A stretch of DNA of 64,000 nucleotides. Origin: Burkholderia sp. HI2500 (GTDB lineage: Bacteria; Pseudomonadota; Gammaproteobacteria; Burkholderiales; Burkholderiaceae). The notes beneath the pieces are model-generated. The model did not search any database. It was not told the DNA's origin and saw only the letters and a program-made list of their open reading frames with translations. Positions 18,004-27,177 of this stretch are shown one piece after another. The stretch is taken from contig NZ_NKFL01000007.1 of assembly GCF_002223055.1 (NCBI RefSeq), positions 124,001 to 188,000 on the forward strand, given 5' to 3'. The position numbers and the translations under genes are program-made. Position 1 is the first letter of the stretch; every line of letters starts with the position of its first letter.

Positions 18004-19032
18004 ATGCAATCCGTGACGCGTCGTACCGTATTGAGTTCGCTTGCCGGCGCCGCTGCGCTGGCGATCCTCGCGCTGGGCGCACCGCTCGCGCATGCGAGCA
18101 AGGACAAACCTGAAATCGGCTTCTGCATCGACGACCTGCGCGTCGAGCGCTGGTCGCGCGATCGCGACTATTTCGTCGCGGCCGCGACGAAGCTCGGCGC
18201 GAAGGTGTCGGTGCAGTCGGCCGACGCGAGCGAGGCGCGGCAGATTTCTCAGATCGAGAACCTGATCTCGCGCGGCGTCGACGTGATCGTGATCGTGCCG
18301 TTCAACTCGAAGACGCTCGGCAACGTCGTCGCCGAAGCGAGGAAGGCCGGCATCAAGGTCGTGTCGTACGACCGGCTGATCCTCGACGCCGATGTCGACG
18401 CGTATATCTCGTTCGACAACGAGAAGGTCGGCGAGCTGCAGGCGCAGGGCGTCTACGATGCGAAGCCGAAGGGCAACTACTTCCTGCTCGGCGGCGCACC
18501 GACGGACAACAACGCGAAGATGCTGCGCGAAGGACAACTGAAGGTGCTGAAGCCGGCGATCGATCGCGGCGACATCAAGGTCGTCGGCCAGCAGTGGGTG
18601 CCCGAATGGAGCGCGTCGACCGCGCTGCGGATCACCGAGGATGCGCTGACCGCGAACAACAACCGGATCGATGCGATCGTCGCGTCGAACGACGGCACGG
18701 CCGGCGGCGCGATCCAGGCGCTCGCCGCGCAGCATCTGGCCGGCAAGGTGCCGGTGTCCGGGCAGGACGCGGACCTCGCGGCGGTCAAGCGCGTGATCGC
18801 CGGCACGCAGACGATGACCGTCTACAAGCCGCTCAAGCTGATCGCGAGCGAAGCCGCCAAGCTTGCCGTGGATCTCGCGAAGGGCGCGAAGCCCGCGTTC
18901 AACGCGCAATACGACAACGGCAGGAAGAAGGTCGACACGGTGCTGCTGCAGCCGACGCTGCTGACCAAGCGCAACGTCGACGTCGTCGTGAAGGACGGCT
19001 TCTATACCCAGGCGCAGCTGGCGAGCCAGTAA
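18004..19032 (+). CDS. xylF: D-xylose ABC transporter periplasmic binding protein
   Basis: This 342-residue protein has a signal peptide ([23 protein letters not shown], cleavage near residue 31). A ribose/xylose-binding fold follows: [23 protein letters not shown], then [35 protein letters not shown], and [18 protein letters not shown]. These are the XylF ligand-site segments. It delivers D-xylose to XylGH in the inner membrane. It is 123 bp downstream of xylB and followed by a strong hairpin before xylG, an arrangement common for binding proteins that must be made in excess. Confidence 0.95.
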   Translation: MQSVTRRTVLSSLAGAAALAILALGAPLAHASKDKPEIGFCIDDLRVERWSRDRDYFVAAATKLGAKVSVQSADASEARQISQIENLISRGVDVIVIVPFNSKTLGNVVAEARKAGIKVVSYDRLILDADVDAYISFDNEKVGELQAQGVYDAKPKGNYFLLGGAPTDNNAKMLREGQLKVLKPAIDRGDIKVVGQQWVPEWSASTALRITEDALTANNNRIDAIVASNDGTAGGAIQALAAQHLAGKVPVSGQDADLAAVKRVIAGTQTMTVYKPLKLIASEAAKLAVDLAKGAKPAFNAQYDNGRKKVDTVLLQPTLLTKRNVDVVVKDGFYTQAQLASQ

Positions 19033-19051
19033 GCGTACGACGGACGCGATG

Positions 19052-19076
19052 CGCGGCCGCCGCGACGGCGGCCGCG
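19052..19076 (+). terminator. Hairpin between xylF and xylG
   Basis: A ten-base perfect stem (CGCGGCCGCC pairing with GGCGGCCGCG) with a five-base loop starts 20 bp after the xylF stop. There is no T-run, so it is more likely an mRNA-stabilising or partial-termination hairpin than a full terminator. It would raise xylF message relative to xylGH. Confidence 0.6.
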
Positions 19077-19097
19077 TTGACTGCGAGGCAAGAACGA

Positions 19098-20657
19098 ATG
19101 ACGGAACCCTTGCTGACGATGCGCGGCATCGTCAAGACATTCGACGGCGTGAAAGCGCTCGACGGCATCGACCTCACCGTGCGGCCCGGCGAATGCGTCG
19201 GGCTGTGCGGCGAGAACGGCGCGGGCAAGTCGACGCTGATGAAAGTGCTGTCGGGTGTCTATCCGCACGGCACGTGGGACGGTGACATCCGCTGGGAAGG
19301 CGCGCCGCTCGCGGCATCCGGCGTGCGCGACACGGAGCGGGCGGGCATCGTGATCATCCACCAGGAGCTGATGCTCGTGCCCGAGCTGTCGGTGGCCGAG
19401 AACATCTTCCTCGGCAACGAGATCACGCTGCCGGGCGGGCGCATGCACTTCGCCGCGATGGTCCGGCGCGCCGAGGAACTGCTGCGCGAATTGCGGATCG
19501 ACTCGATCAACGTCGCGCAGCCGGTCATGAACTACGGCGGCGGCCACCAGCAGTTGATCGAGATCGCGAAGGCGTTGAACAAGGACGCGAAGCTGCTGAT
19601 CCTCGACGAACCGTCGTCGTCGCTGAGCGCCGCCGAAACGCGCATCCTGCTCGACATCGTGCGCGACCTGAAGCGGCGCGGCGTCGCGTGCGTGTACATC
19701 TCGCACAAGCTCGACGAAGTCGCGGCCGTCTGCGATACGGTCACCGTGATCCGCGACGGCCGTCATGTCGCGACCGAGCCGATGCGCGCGCTGACCACCG
19801 ACCGGATCATCGCGATGATGGTCGGCCGCGAGATTCGCGACCTGTATCCGCGCGAGCCGCACGAGATCGGCGAGGTCGTGCTGGAAGCGCGCAACGTGAC
19901 CTGTCGCGACGTGACGAACGCGCGCCGCAAGCGGGTCGACGACGTGTCGTTCAGCGTGCGGCGCGGCGAGATCCTCGGCGTGGCCGGGCTCGTGGGCGCG
20001 GGCCGCACCGAGCTGATGCAGGCGATCTTCGGCGCGTATCCGGGCGCGTGCACGGCGACCGTGCTGATGAACGGCCGGGTGCTGTCGATCCGCTCGCCGG
20101 CCGACGCGATCCGCGCCGGGATCGCGATGGTGCCCGAGGACCGCAAGCGCCACGGCATCGTGCCGCAGCTCGGCGTGGGCCACAACATCACGCTGGCGGT
20201 GCTGCGGCGTTTCGCGGCGCGCGGGCGGATCGACGCGGCCGCGGAACTCGATGCGATCCGCACCGAGATGCAGCGGCTGTCGGTGCGCGCCGCGCATCCG
20301 TTCCTGCCGATCGCGAGCCTGTCCGGCGGCAACCAGCAGAAGGCGGTGCTCGCCAAGATGCTGCTGGCCGAGCCGCAGGTGCTGATCCTCGACGAGCCGA
20401 CGCGCGGCGTCGACGTGGGCGCGAAGGTGGAGATCTACCGGCTGATCTTCGCGCTGGCGCAGCGCGGCGTCGCGCTGGTCGTCGTGTCGTCGGAGCTGCC
20501 CGAGGTGCTCGGGCTGGCCGATCGCGTGCTGGTGATCGGCGAAGGCGAGCTGCGCGGCGATTTCGTCAACGACGGCCTCACGCAGGAACAGATACTCGGC
20601 GCCGCGCTGAAGCCCGCGCGGCTGTCCACCGAACCCACCGCAATGAGCGCGACATGA
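19098..20657 (+). CDS. xylG: D-xylose ABC transporter ATP-binding protein
   Basis: The 519-residue protein has two ABC modules in tandem, as in all sugar ATPases of the RbsA/XylG class. The first has Walker [10 protein letters not shown], the unusual sugar-ATPase signature [14 protein letters not shown] and Walker [12 protein letters not shown]. The second has a degenerate Walker [11 protein letters not shown], signature [11 protein letters not shown] and [13 protein letters not shown]. Order and length fit XylG. The stop overlaps the xylH start by four bases. The start at 19098 follows an AAGAACG purine stretch. Confidence 0.95.
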   Translation: MTEPLLTMRGIVKTFDGVKALDGIDLTVRPGECVGLCGENGAGKSTLMKVLSGVYPHGTWDGDIRWEGAPLAASGVRDTERAGIVIIHQELMLVPELSVAENIFLGNEITLPGGRMHFAAMVRRAEELLRELRIDSINVAQPVMNYGGGHQQLIEIAKALNKDAKLLILDEPSSSLSAAETRILLDIVRDLKRRGVACVYISHKLDEVAAVCDTVTVIRDGRHVATEPMRALTTDRIIAMMVGREIRDLYPREPHEIGEVVLEARNVTCRDVTNARRKRVDDVSFSVRRGEILGVAGLVGAGRTELMQAIFGAYPGACTATVLMNGRVLSIRSPADAIRAGIAMVPEDRKRHGIVPQLGVGHNITLAVLRRFAARGRIDAAAELDAIRTEMQRLSVRAAHPFLPIASLSGGNQQKAVLAKMLLAEPQVLILDEPTRGVDVGAKVEIYRLIFALAQRGVALVVVSSELPEVLGLADRVLVIGEGELRGDFVNDGLTQEQILGAALKPARLSTEPTAMSAT

Positions 20658-21865
20658 ATTCCGAACTTTCTTCCTCGACCCCGGCGACGCCGGATGCCGA
20701 CGCGCAGCGTTCCGCCGGCCGCACGGCGCGGCTGCCGCTTCGCCAGATCTTCGCGCGCTACAAGCTGCTCGCGCTGCTGCTGGCGGTCGTCGTGATCTGG
20801 ACGTTCTTCTCGGTGCTGACGGACGGCGCGTTCGTCACACCGCGCAACGTATCGAACCTGCTGCGGCAGATGTCGATCACCGGCATGCTCGCGTGCGGGA
20901 TGGTGTTCGTCATCATCGCGGGCGAGATCGACCTGTCGGTCGGCTCGCTGCTCGGGCTGCTCGGCGGTGTTGCCGCGATCCTCGACGTCAACCGCCACTG
21001 GCCGGTCGCGGCGACGATCCCGGCCGTGCTCGCGCTCGGTGTGGTGATCGGGCTCTTCAACGGCTGGTGGTCGACCTATCGGCGCGTGCCGTCGTTCATC
21101 GTCGGGCTGGGCGGGATGCTCGCGTTTCGCGGGATCCTGCTCGGCGTGACGGGCGGCTCGACGATCGCGCCGGTGTCGGACGGCTTCGTGTTCATCGGGC
21201 AGGGCTATCTGCCGCGCCTGGTGGGGGACGGCCTCGCGATCCTGCTGTTCGGGCTCGTGTTGCTGCTGGTGGTGCGGCAGCGCGCGACGCGGCGGCGCTA
21301 CCGGCTCGCGGTCGCACCGCGCTGGCAGGACGTCGCGAAGATCGTCGGCGCCGGCGCCGTGCTGTTCGCGTTCGTCGCGACGCTCGACCGCTACGGCGGT
21401 ATTCCGGTGCCGGTGCTGCTGCTGCTCGTGCTGCTTGGCGTGTTCTCGTGGATCGCGACGCAGACCGTGTTCGGCCGGCGCATCTACGCCGTCGGCTCGA
21501 ACCTGGAGGCGACGCGGCTGTCGGGCGTCGATACCGACCGCGTGAAGCTCGCGATCTTCGCGCTGATGGGGCTGATGTGTGCGTTTGCCGGCCTGGTGAA
21601 CACGGCGCGGCTGGCGGCGGGGTCGCCGTCCGCCGGCACGATGGGCGAACTCGATGCGATCGCCGCGTGCTTCATCGGCGGCACGTCGATGCGCGGCGGG
21701 TCGGGCACCGTCTACGGCGCGCTGATCGGCGCGCTCGTGATGGCGAGCCTCGACAACGGCATGTCGATGCTGGACGTCGACGCGTACTGGCAGATGATCG
21801 TCAAGGGCGCCGTGCTGGTGCTGGCGGTGTGGATCGACGTGGTGTCGCGGTCGAACCGGCGGTGA
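20654..21865 (+). CDS. xylH: D-xylose ABC transporter permease
   Basis: The 403-residue permease has a hydrophilic N-terminus of about 30 residues, then ten or so membrane helices. Family segments include [30 protein letters not shown] (read across residues 72-101), [17 protein letters not shown] and [20 protein letters not shown]. Long XylH-type permeases differ from RbsC by an extra central region around residues 205-245, present here ([19 protein letters not shown]). It starts within the xylG stop codon region, so the two are coupled. Confidence 0.95.
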   Translation: MNSELSSSTPATPDADAQRSAGRTARLPLRQIFARYKLLALLLAVVVIWTFFSVLTDGAFVTPRNVSNLLRQMSITGMLACGMVFVIIAGEIDLSVGSLLGLLGGVAAILDVNRHWPVAATIPAVLALGVVIGLFNGWWSTYRRVPSFIVGLGGMLAFRGILLGVTGGSTIAPVSDGFVFIGQGYLPRLVGDGLAILLFGLVLLLVVRQRATRRRYRLAVAPRWQDVAKIVGAGAVLFAFVATLDRYGGIPVPVLLLLVLLGVFSWIATQTVFGRRIYAVGSNLEATRLSGVDTDRVKLAIFALMGLMCAFAGLVNTARLAAGSPSAGTMGELDAIAACFIGGTSMRGGSGTVYGALIGALVMASLDNGMSMLDVDAYWQMIVKGAVLVLAVWIDVVSRSNRR

Positions 21866-21902
21866 GACGCCGGTCGGTCGCGAGTCGACAAAGAGGAAGA
21901 TC

Positions 21903-22220
21903 ATGGAACGAAACACGATGCGCGTGCCGGATGTTGCCGTGCTGGCGGCTGGGCCGTTCGTGATGCCGGATGACGGTTCCGTGCTGGGCCTGGATGATCC
22001 GCGCGACCGGCAGGTGATCGCGGATGCATTGCGCGCGCTGCTGCGCGAGCGTGCCGAAGCGCTCGCGTTCGCGATGCGCATGGCCGACCAGTGCGGCAGG
22101 CCGCGGCCCGATGCGGCCGATTTCGCGCTGACCGACATCATTCGGCTCGCTCGTATCGTCGAGCGGATCGAGCGGGACGGTGTGGCGAAGCGCGCTGCCG
22201 TGCCCATGGACGCGCGCTGA
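21903..22220 (+). CDS. Small protein of unknown function, last gene of the xyl operon
   Basis: A 105-residue soluble protein without a recognised domain. It has a good ribosome binding site (AAGAGGAAG, seven bases before the ATG) and follows xylH by 37 bp, so it is likely co-transcribed. Residues 38-85 form a probable helical segment (ALRALLRERAEALAFAMRMAD, then GRPRPDAADFALTDIIRLARI). A second copy of this segment occurs in the damaged gene at 32081-32493 (ALRLLAETRARALELRAEV, then GGATPDVRDFNLPTIIELQRR). The window thus holds two members of a small uncharacterised family. No link to xylose is evident from the sequence. Confidence 0.7.
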   Translation: MERNTMRVPDVAVLAAGPFVMPDDGSVLGLDDPRDRQVIADALRALLRERAEALAFAMRMADQCGRPRPDAADFALTDIIRLARIVERIERDGVAKRAAVPMDAR

Positions 22221-22710
22221 CGGGAGAGGAGGCCGACGCGGCCAACGCGCCAGCCGAAAACCGATTGCGCCGCGCACGCCGCGCGGTCGACGTTCAACGC
22301 GGCGAATCGAATCGCACGCCGATTGGGGGCGAGGATTCCCCGCGTCGCGGGCTGACGCGGCCGTTGCCTGATAACGCGTCATTGACCCGCCCGCTCCCGA
22401 CGCGCACCCTGCGCGGTCGCCGCCGCTTCCCGCCGCTGTCATCGTCTGCGTTCGGGATGGCATGACTTGCGGCGGCCGGAGCGGGTGCAGCAAGGTGCTA
22501 ACGGAAACGATGCGCATGGGGGTTCGACGGGAAGCGTCGGGCTGGACGCTAGACCAAAGGCCGTCCAGCGCCCGAGGCTTTCGCCCGGCTTTCCGGGGCG
22601 AGCCGGTGCCGCCGGCCCGGCAGGACGCCCGTGCGCTGCATGGCGAGCGTGGCGGCTTCGCATGACAGGCGATACGCTATGCTGTCGTCCTCACCCGCCA
22701 GCCCGATCCG
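22221..22710. other. Intergenic region before the sensor kinase gene
   Basis: A 490-bp GC-rich stretch between two plus-strand genes. It must hold the end of the xyl transcript and the promoter of the two-component genes, but I see no convincing sigma-70 or sigma-54 promoter, terminator or short gene in it. Confidence 0.4.
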
Positions 22711-24201
22711 ATGAAGCGTCCGTCGTTTTCCACCCAACTCGTCATGCTCTGGGCACTCGTCGCGGCGCTGTGCGCGACGCTGGTCGCGGTCGTCTGGATC
22801 ACGGCGAGTTCCGCCGAGAGTCAGCAGGTCGCGAGCGCAAAGGCCGCCGGCGCGTCGGCCTGCGAAGCGGTCGCGTCGCGTTACAGCGCGTCTTCCGCGT
22901 CGCCGGGCGCCGGGCCCGCCCCGGAGCTGATGCATGCGATCCTCGACATCGTGCTCTCCCGTGCCCCCGACATGGAAGGCGGGTTCTGGATGCCCGGCGC
23001 CGCCCCCGCGGCAAGCGGCTTTCTCGCGTATTCCTTTCCCACCTACCAGGGCAGCGGCGTCAAACACGACGTACCGGAAGCGGAAACGCCGCTGATCCTT
23101 CGCACGCTGCGCGCCGCGGCCGCGACGCGTGCCGCGACCGCGAACGTCGTCGAAGGCGCGCAGGATGCCGTGGTCGCGGCGGCCTGCCCGGTACGCGGCG
23201 GATCGGGGCTGTACGTGTGGATGCTGACGCGTGCGCGCCCGCCGCTGGGCCGGCACGGCGAGTTGCTGGCCACGGGCCTCGCGGCCGTCCTCGCCGTGAT
23301 CCTGGCGATCGCGGCGGCGCTGGCCGTGGCGCTGCGCCGATGGAAGCGCAACCTCGCGCGGATCGAGAGCGGGCTGGGGCCCGACGGTCGCGAGCATCAT
23401 CTGCCGTACGTCGGCGAGCCCGATCTCGACCGCGTCATCGATGCGTTCAACGAGCGGGCGCGGCGCGCGGATCGGCTGCAGCAGCAGGCCGACGAACTGC
23501 GCACGCGCCTCGCGCAGGCCGAACGCTTCGGCATGCTGGGCAAGCTGGCCGCGCAGGTCGCGCACGAGATTCGCAATCCGATGGGCGCGATGCGGCTGAA
23601 GGCGGAAAACGCGCTGGCCGGCGATGGCCGGCGGCAGCAGGACGCGCTGCGCGTGATCCTCGCGCAGATCGAGCGCATCGATGCGCAATTGTCGAGCCTG
23701 CTCGCGCTGACGCAGCCGGTGCGCCCCCAAGCGACCCGGGTCGACGTCGACGCGTGGCTCGCGCAGGTCGTCGACGCGCACCGCGAGCTGGCGCAGCGGC
23801 AAGCGATCGACCTGACGCTGTCGCCCGCGGGGCAGGGCGAACGGCTGGCATGGCCGTCGGATCGTCCTGCTTTCGATCCCGACCAGATGCGGCGGGCGCT
23901 CGACAACCTGCTGCTCAACGCGCTGCACCACGCGGGCGACGGCGGTGCGGTCACGCTCGCCGCCGAGCGGCGCACCTTCGCCGGGCGCGACTGGCTGTGC
24001 CTCACCGTGTCGGACAGCGGCCCCGGCGTGCCGGCCGCGCAGCGCGAGCGGATTTTCGAGCCGTTCGTGACGGGCCGCGCGGAGGGCACGGGCCTTGGTC
24101 TGGCCGTCGTCCGCGAAGTGGCGGCGGCGCACGGCGGGCACGCGCGCCTCGACGGGGGCGCCGCATTCGTGATTGAAATTCCATGGCAAACATCCTCATA
24201 G
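22711..24201 (+). CDS. Membrane sensor histidine kinase, partner of an NtrC-type regulator
   Basis: The 496-residue kinase has an N-terminal membrane helix (about residues 8-31) and an extracytoplasmic sensor domain of roughly 150 residues with no recognised fold. A second helix follows (184-208), then a linker, a dimerisation/phosphoacceptor domain with His285 in AHEIRNPMGAMR, and a HATPase domain with the N box NLLLNALHH and glycine boxes DSGPGVP and GTGLGLAVVREVA. It should respond to a periplasmic signal and phosphorylate the regulator encoded immediately downstream. The coding regions overlap by 19 bases, so the pair is co-translated. The signal is unknown; the downstream operon suggests an exported or transported ion or metabolite. 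Confidence 0.92.
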   Translation: MKRPSFSTQLVMLWALVAALCATLVAVVWITASSAESQQVASAKAAGASACEAVASRYSASSASPGAGPAPELMHAILDIVLSRAPDMEGGFWMPGAAPAASGFLAYSFPTYQGSGVKHDVPEAETPLILRTLRAAAATRAATANVVEGAQDAVVAAACPVRGGSGLYVWMLTRARPPLGRHGELLATGLAAVLAVILAIAAALAVALRRWKRNLARIESGLGPDGREHHLPYVGEPDLDRVIDAFNERARRADRLQQQADELRTRLAQAERFGMLGKLAAQVAHEIRNPMGAMRLKAENALAGDGRRQQDALRVILAQIERIDAQLSSLLALTQPVRPQATRVDVDAWLAQVVDAHRELAQRQAIDLTLSPAGQGERLAWPSDRPAFDPDQMRRALDNLLLNALHHAGDGGAVTLAAERRTFAGRDWLCLTVSDSGPGVPAAQRERIFEPFVTGRAEGTGLGLAVVREVAAAHGGHARLDGGAAFVIEIPWQTSS

Positions 24202-25559
24202 TCGACGACGACGCGGCCTTTCGCGACAGCCTCGCGGAAACGCTCGCCGATCTCGGTCATCGGGCCGTCGAGGCGGCCTCCGGCCGCGCCGCGCTCAGCG
24301 CGCTGCGCGATGGCGATGGCGTCGAATGCATCTTTCTGGATTTCCGCCTGCCGGATCTGGACGGGCTGGCCGTGCTCGCGCAACTGCGCGACGCTCCCGC
24401 GCTGGCCGCGATTCCGGTCGTCATGCTGACGGCCCATGCGACCAGCGACAACACGATCGAAGCGATGCGGCTCGGCGCGTTCGATCACCTGACGAAGCCG
24501 ATCGGGCGTCGCGACATCGCGCAACTGCTCGAACGCATCGTGTCGGCGAATCAGCCGCCCGTGCGCGCGCCGGGCGACAGCGATTTCGCGGGCGAGCCGT
24601 CGGCGGACCGACCGCGGCTGCTGGGCGTGAGCGCCGCGATGCGCGACGTGCAGAAGCAGGTCGGCCGCGCCGCGATGAGCGACGCGACCGTGCTCCTGAC
24701 CGGCGAGACGGGCACGGGCAAGGAGGTGGCCGCCCGCGTGCTGCATGCGGCATCGGCCCGGCATGCGGGGCCGTTCGTCGCCGTCAACTGCGCGGCTATC
24801 CCGGCCGACCTGCTCGAAAGCGAGTTGTTCGGGCATCGTCGCGGTGCGTTCACGGGCGCGCATGCCGATCGCGCGGGGCGGCTCGTCGAGGCCGACGGCG
24901 GCACGCTCTTTCTCGACGAGATCGGCGACATGCCCGCCGCGATGCAGGCGAAGCTGCTGCGCGCGCTGCAGGAGCGCCAGGTGATGCCGCTCGGCGCGGA
25001 TCGCGCCACGGCGATCGACATTCGCGTCGTGGCCGCGACGCACCGCGACCTCGTCGCGGCCGTCGCGGACGGCACGTTCCGCGAAGACCTCTTCTATCGG
25101 CTGAACGTCATTCCGCTGCACCTGCCGCCGCTCGCGGAGCGTGTGGCCGACATCCTTCCGCTCGCCGCGCATTTCCTGTGCAACGCGGCAGGCATGCGCG
25201 CGCTGCATCTGACGAACGACGCCCAGCGCGCGCTGCTCGATCACCGCTGGCCGGGCAACGTGCGCGAACTGCGTAACGTGATGGAGCGGGCGGCCGCGCT
25301 CGCCCCCGGGCCGGCCATTGGCGCGGCCGATCTCGGCCTGGCCGCCGTGCCGGCGCGCGAGCCGCACGCCGATGCGGTGCCGGCGCACCTGCTCGACATG
25401 CCGCTGCCCGATGCACTGGCGACGGTCGAGCGCGCGGCGATTCTGCGCGCGCTCGAACGCGCGAACGGCAACCGCGCGGAAGCCGCGAGGCTGCTCGGGA
25501 TCGGCCGCCAGTCGCTCTATGCGCGCATGGCGAATCTCGGGATCGAGCGCGACGACTAG
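24183..25559 (+). CDS. NtrC-family sigma-54-dependent response regulator
   Basis: The 458-residue protein has three domains. The receiver (residues 1-120) has the acidic pocket DDD at 8-10, phosphoacceptor Asp53 in FLDFRLPD, Thr83 and Lys105. The AAA+ domain has Walker A GETGTGKE at 174-181, the sigma-54-contacting loop GAFTGA at 221-226 and Walker B GTLFLDEIGD. The Fis-type helix-turn-helix at the C-terminus reads NRAEAARLLGIGRQSLYARM. All residues needed for sigma-54 activation are intact. The intergenic region just downstream contains two identical palindromes and a consensus sigma-54 promoter, so the downstream operon is its likely target. Confidence 0.95.
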   Translation: MANILIVDDDAAFRDSLAETLADLGHRAVEAASGRAALSALRDGDGVECIFLDFRLPDLDGLAVLAQLRDAPALAAIPVVMLTAHATSDNTIEAMRLGAFDHLTKPIGRRDIAQLLERIVSANQPPVRAPGDSDFAGEPSADRPRLLGVSAAMRDVQKQVGRAAMSDATVLLTGETGTGKEVAARVLHAASARHAGPFVAVNCAAIPADLLESELFGHRRGAFTGAHADRAGRLVEADGGTLFLDEIGDMPAAMQAKLLRALQERQVMPLGADRATAIDIRVVAATHRDLVAAVADGTFREDLFYRLNVIPLHLPPLAERVADILPLAAHFLCNAAGMRALHLTNDAQRALLDHRWPGNVRELRNVMERAAALAPGPAIGAADLGLAAVPAREPHADAVPAHLLDMPLPDALATVERAAILRALERANGNRAEAARLLGIGRQSLYARMANLGIERDD

Positions 25560-25637
25560 GGCCTGTTCACGCTAATAACGGGCTTGCGAACGCGCGTTGC
25601 CGGTCGTAGTGCAAGGAGTGAGGCGCGCCGTTTCGAC

Positions 25638-25686
25638 TGTCGGGAATGCCGACATCCGGCGACGCGACGTGTCGGGAAATCCGACA
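25638..25686 (+). promoter_or_regulatory. Twin palindromic activator sites (likely UAS of the NtrC-type regulator)
   Basis: Two copies of TGTCGG-N5-CCGACA lie at 25638-25654 (spacer GAATG) and 25670-25686 (spacer GAAAT). Their centres are 32 bp apart, three helical turns, so both face the same side of the DNA. They sit about 85-120 bp upstream of the expected transcription start of the sigma-54 promoter at 25737-25752, the classical place for enhancer sites. The regulator gene ends 78 bp upstream. Confidence 0.8.
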
Positions 25687-25736
25687 GTTTTCGCGCGCGT
25701 CGTCGTTCGGCGCACGGCCACGCGGGGCGTCGCGGG

Positions 25737-25752
25737 TTGGCACGGGTATTGC
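25737..25752 (+). promoter_or_regulatory. Sigma-54 promoter (-24/-12)
   Basis: TTGGCACGGGTATTGC matches the consensus TTGGCACG-N4-TTGC at every position, with GG at 25739-25740 and GC at 25751-25752, exactly ten bases between. Transcription would begin near 25764. That excludes the in-frame ATG at 25761 as start of the next gene and supports the one at 25791. Confidence 0.85.
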
Positions 25753-25790
25753 GGATATCGATGCATCGCAACCCGTCGCCGGAGCCCGTC

Positions 25791-26567
25791 ATGAAGTCGT
25801 ACCTGCCTGTCGTTCGATCGCGGCCGCGGCGCCGTGCCGCCGTGCGCCGCTCGTCTCGCATGCTCTGCGCGGCCGCGCTCGTTGCCGTCGCAACGGTCAG
25901 CGTGGCGCAGGTGCCGCCCGCACCGCGCGCGGAAGATCCGGCCGGCGCCATGCCGCCGCCTGCTCCTCCTCGGCCTCGCGCACTGGTGCCTGCCGTGCCC
26001 GGAAACGACACCGCACGGCATGCGCTGGTGTCCGGCACGCTGTCGCGCCTGACGATCAACCCGGAAGGCGCCGTCGACGGCTTCGTGCTCTCCGACGGCA
26101 CGCTCGTCCGCCTGCCGCCGCATCTCGGTTCGCAACTGACTGCGCTCGTGAAGACGGGCGACCGTGTGACGGTCGCCGGCGATCGACGCGTCGACGATGA
26201 GATCCGTGCCCGTGTCGTCCGCAACGACGGCACCGGCGCGTCGCTGTCCGATCAGCCGCCCGCGCCCGTCGCACCCGTGCCGCCCATGCTGCGCGGCGTC
26301 AACCTCGCCCGCCTGAGCGTGTCCGGCGTCGTGCGCCGCGTGACGCGCGCGCCGCGCGGCGAGCCGGACGGTGTGATGCTCGACAGCGGCGCGATCGTCA
26401 AGCTGACCGTTCCGGCCGCCCAGCAATTCGGCGCGCTGCTCGTCCCCGGCGAGCGCGTGGCCGCGGTCGGCTACGGCACGCGCAACGCCTACGGCGAAGC
26501 GCTGCAGGCGACGGCGTTCGGCGCGCCGGGCCATGTCGTCAATCTCTATGACGATGTCGCGCGCTGA
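25791..26567 (+). CDS. Exported protein with two PPHL-type repeats, function unknown
   Basis: The 258-residue product begins with a very basic N-terminus and a hydrophobic segment (MLCAAALVAVATVSVAQ, residues 24-40), probably a signal peptide. A Pro/Ala-rich linker follows to about residue 75. Then come two related beta-rich units at roughly 80-145 and 177-245. The first reads VSGTLSRLTINPEGAVDGFV, then LSDGTLVRLPPHLG, then GDRVTVAG. The second is SGVVRRVTRAPRGEPDGVML, then SGAIVKLTVP and GERVAAVG. The same unit occurs twice in the next gene. It may be an OB-like fold, but I cannot name a family. The start is chosen from the sigma-54 promoter position and a GGAG ribosome binding site. Confidence 0.8.
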   Translation: MKSYLPVVRSRPRRRAAVRRSSRMLCAAALVAVATVSVAQVPPAPRAEDPAGAMPPPAPPRPRALVPAVPGNDTARHALVSGTLSRLTINPEGAVDGFVLSDGTLVRLPPHLGSQLTALVKTGDRVTVAGDRRVDDEIRARVVRNDGTGASLSDQPPAPVAPVPPMLRGVNLARLSVSGVVRRVTRAPRGEPDGVMLDSGAIVKLTVPAAQQFGALLVPGERVAAVGYGTRNAYGEALQATAFGAPGHVVNLYDDVAR

Positions 26568-26607
26568 GCGCGACGCCATTCCGAAACCCATCGAAAGGAG
26601 TCCTGCC

Positions 26608-27156
26608 ATGCATTGGATCGATCCCGCCTGCCTGCCCGAAACGCGCGGCCTCGTCACGCAGTTCCTGCTCAATCCGCACGGAGACATCGACGGCCTGATC
26701 CTGAACGGCGACCTGCAGGTGCACGTGCCGCCGCATCTGGGCCGCGAACTGGTGCGGCGTGTCGCGGTCGGCGACCGCATCCGCGTGCGGGGCGTCAAGC
26801 CACGTCGCGCGGCGATGATCGCGGCCGTGCAACTGACCGGCCGCGACGGCGTCGACATCGTCGACGACGGGCCCGCGCACGCTGCGCCGGCGAAGCCGAC
26901 GCACCCCACTCGCACCCCGCTGGAATCGAGCGGCGAAGTCGCGTTTGCGCTGCACGGCCCGAAAGGCGAGTTGAACGGCGCGTTGCTGACGAGCGGCGTC
27001 GCGTTGCGGGTGCCGCCGCATGCGGCTGAAGCGCTGCACGAGTATCTGCGTCCCGGTGTCCATGTGCAGGCGTGGGGGCACGGCGTCGTCACGCCGCACG
27101 GCACGACGCTCGACGTGAGCGAGATCGCCGAGCTCGTCGATGCGGATGCCGAATGA
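26608..27156 (+). CDS. Cytoplasmic protein with two PPHL-type repeats, function unknown
   Basis: The 182-residue protein lacks a signal peptide. It contains the unit seen in the preceding gene twice: about residues 12-78 (TRGLVTQFLLNPHGDIDGLI, then VHVPPHLG, then GDRIRVRG) and 107-176 (SGEVAFALHGPKGELNGALL, then LRVPPHAA, then GVHVQAWG). The order is always a beta strand, N/G-P-x-G-(D/E)-(I/L)-(D/N)-G, a hydrophobic strand, PPH, an amphipathic helix and a final G-x-x-(V/I)-x-x-x-G. An AAAGGAG ribosome binding site precedes the ATG, and the gap from the previous stop is 40 bp. The exported and cytoplasmic versions in one operon suggest a common ligand or partner on both sides of the membrane, but this is only inference. 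Confidence 0.82.
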   Translation: MHWIDPACLPETRGLVTQFLLNPHGDIDGLILNGDLQVHVPPHLGRELVRRVAVGDRIRVRGVKPRRAAMIAAVQLTGRDGVDIVDDGPAHAAPAKPTHPTRTPLESSGEVAFALHGPKGELNGALLTSGVALRVPPHAAEALHEYLRPGVHVQAWGHGVVTPHGTTLDVSEIAELVDADAE

Positions 27157-27177
27157 TCGTGCGACGCTGAGACGGCC

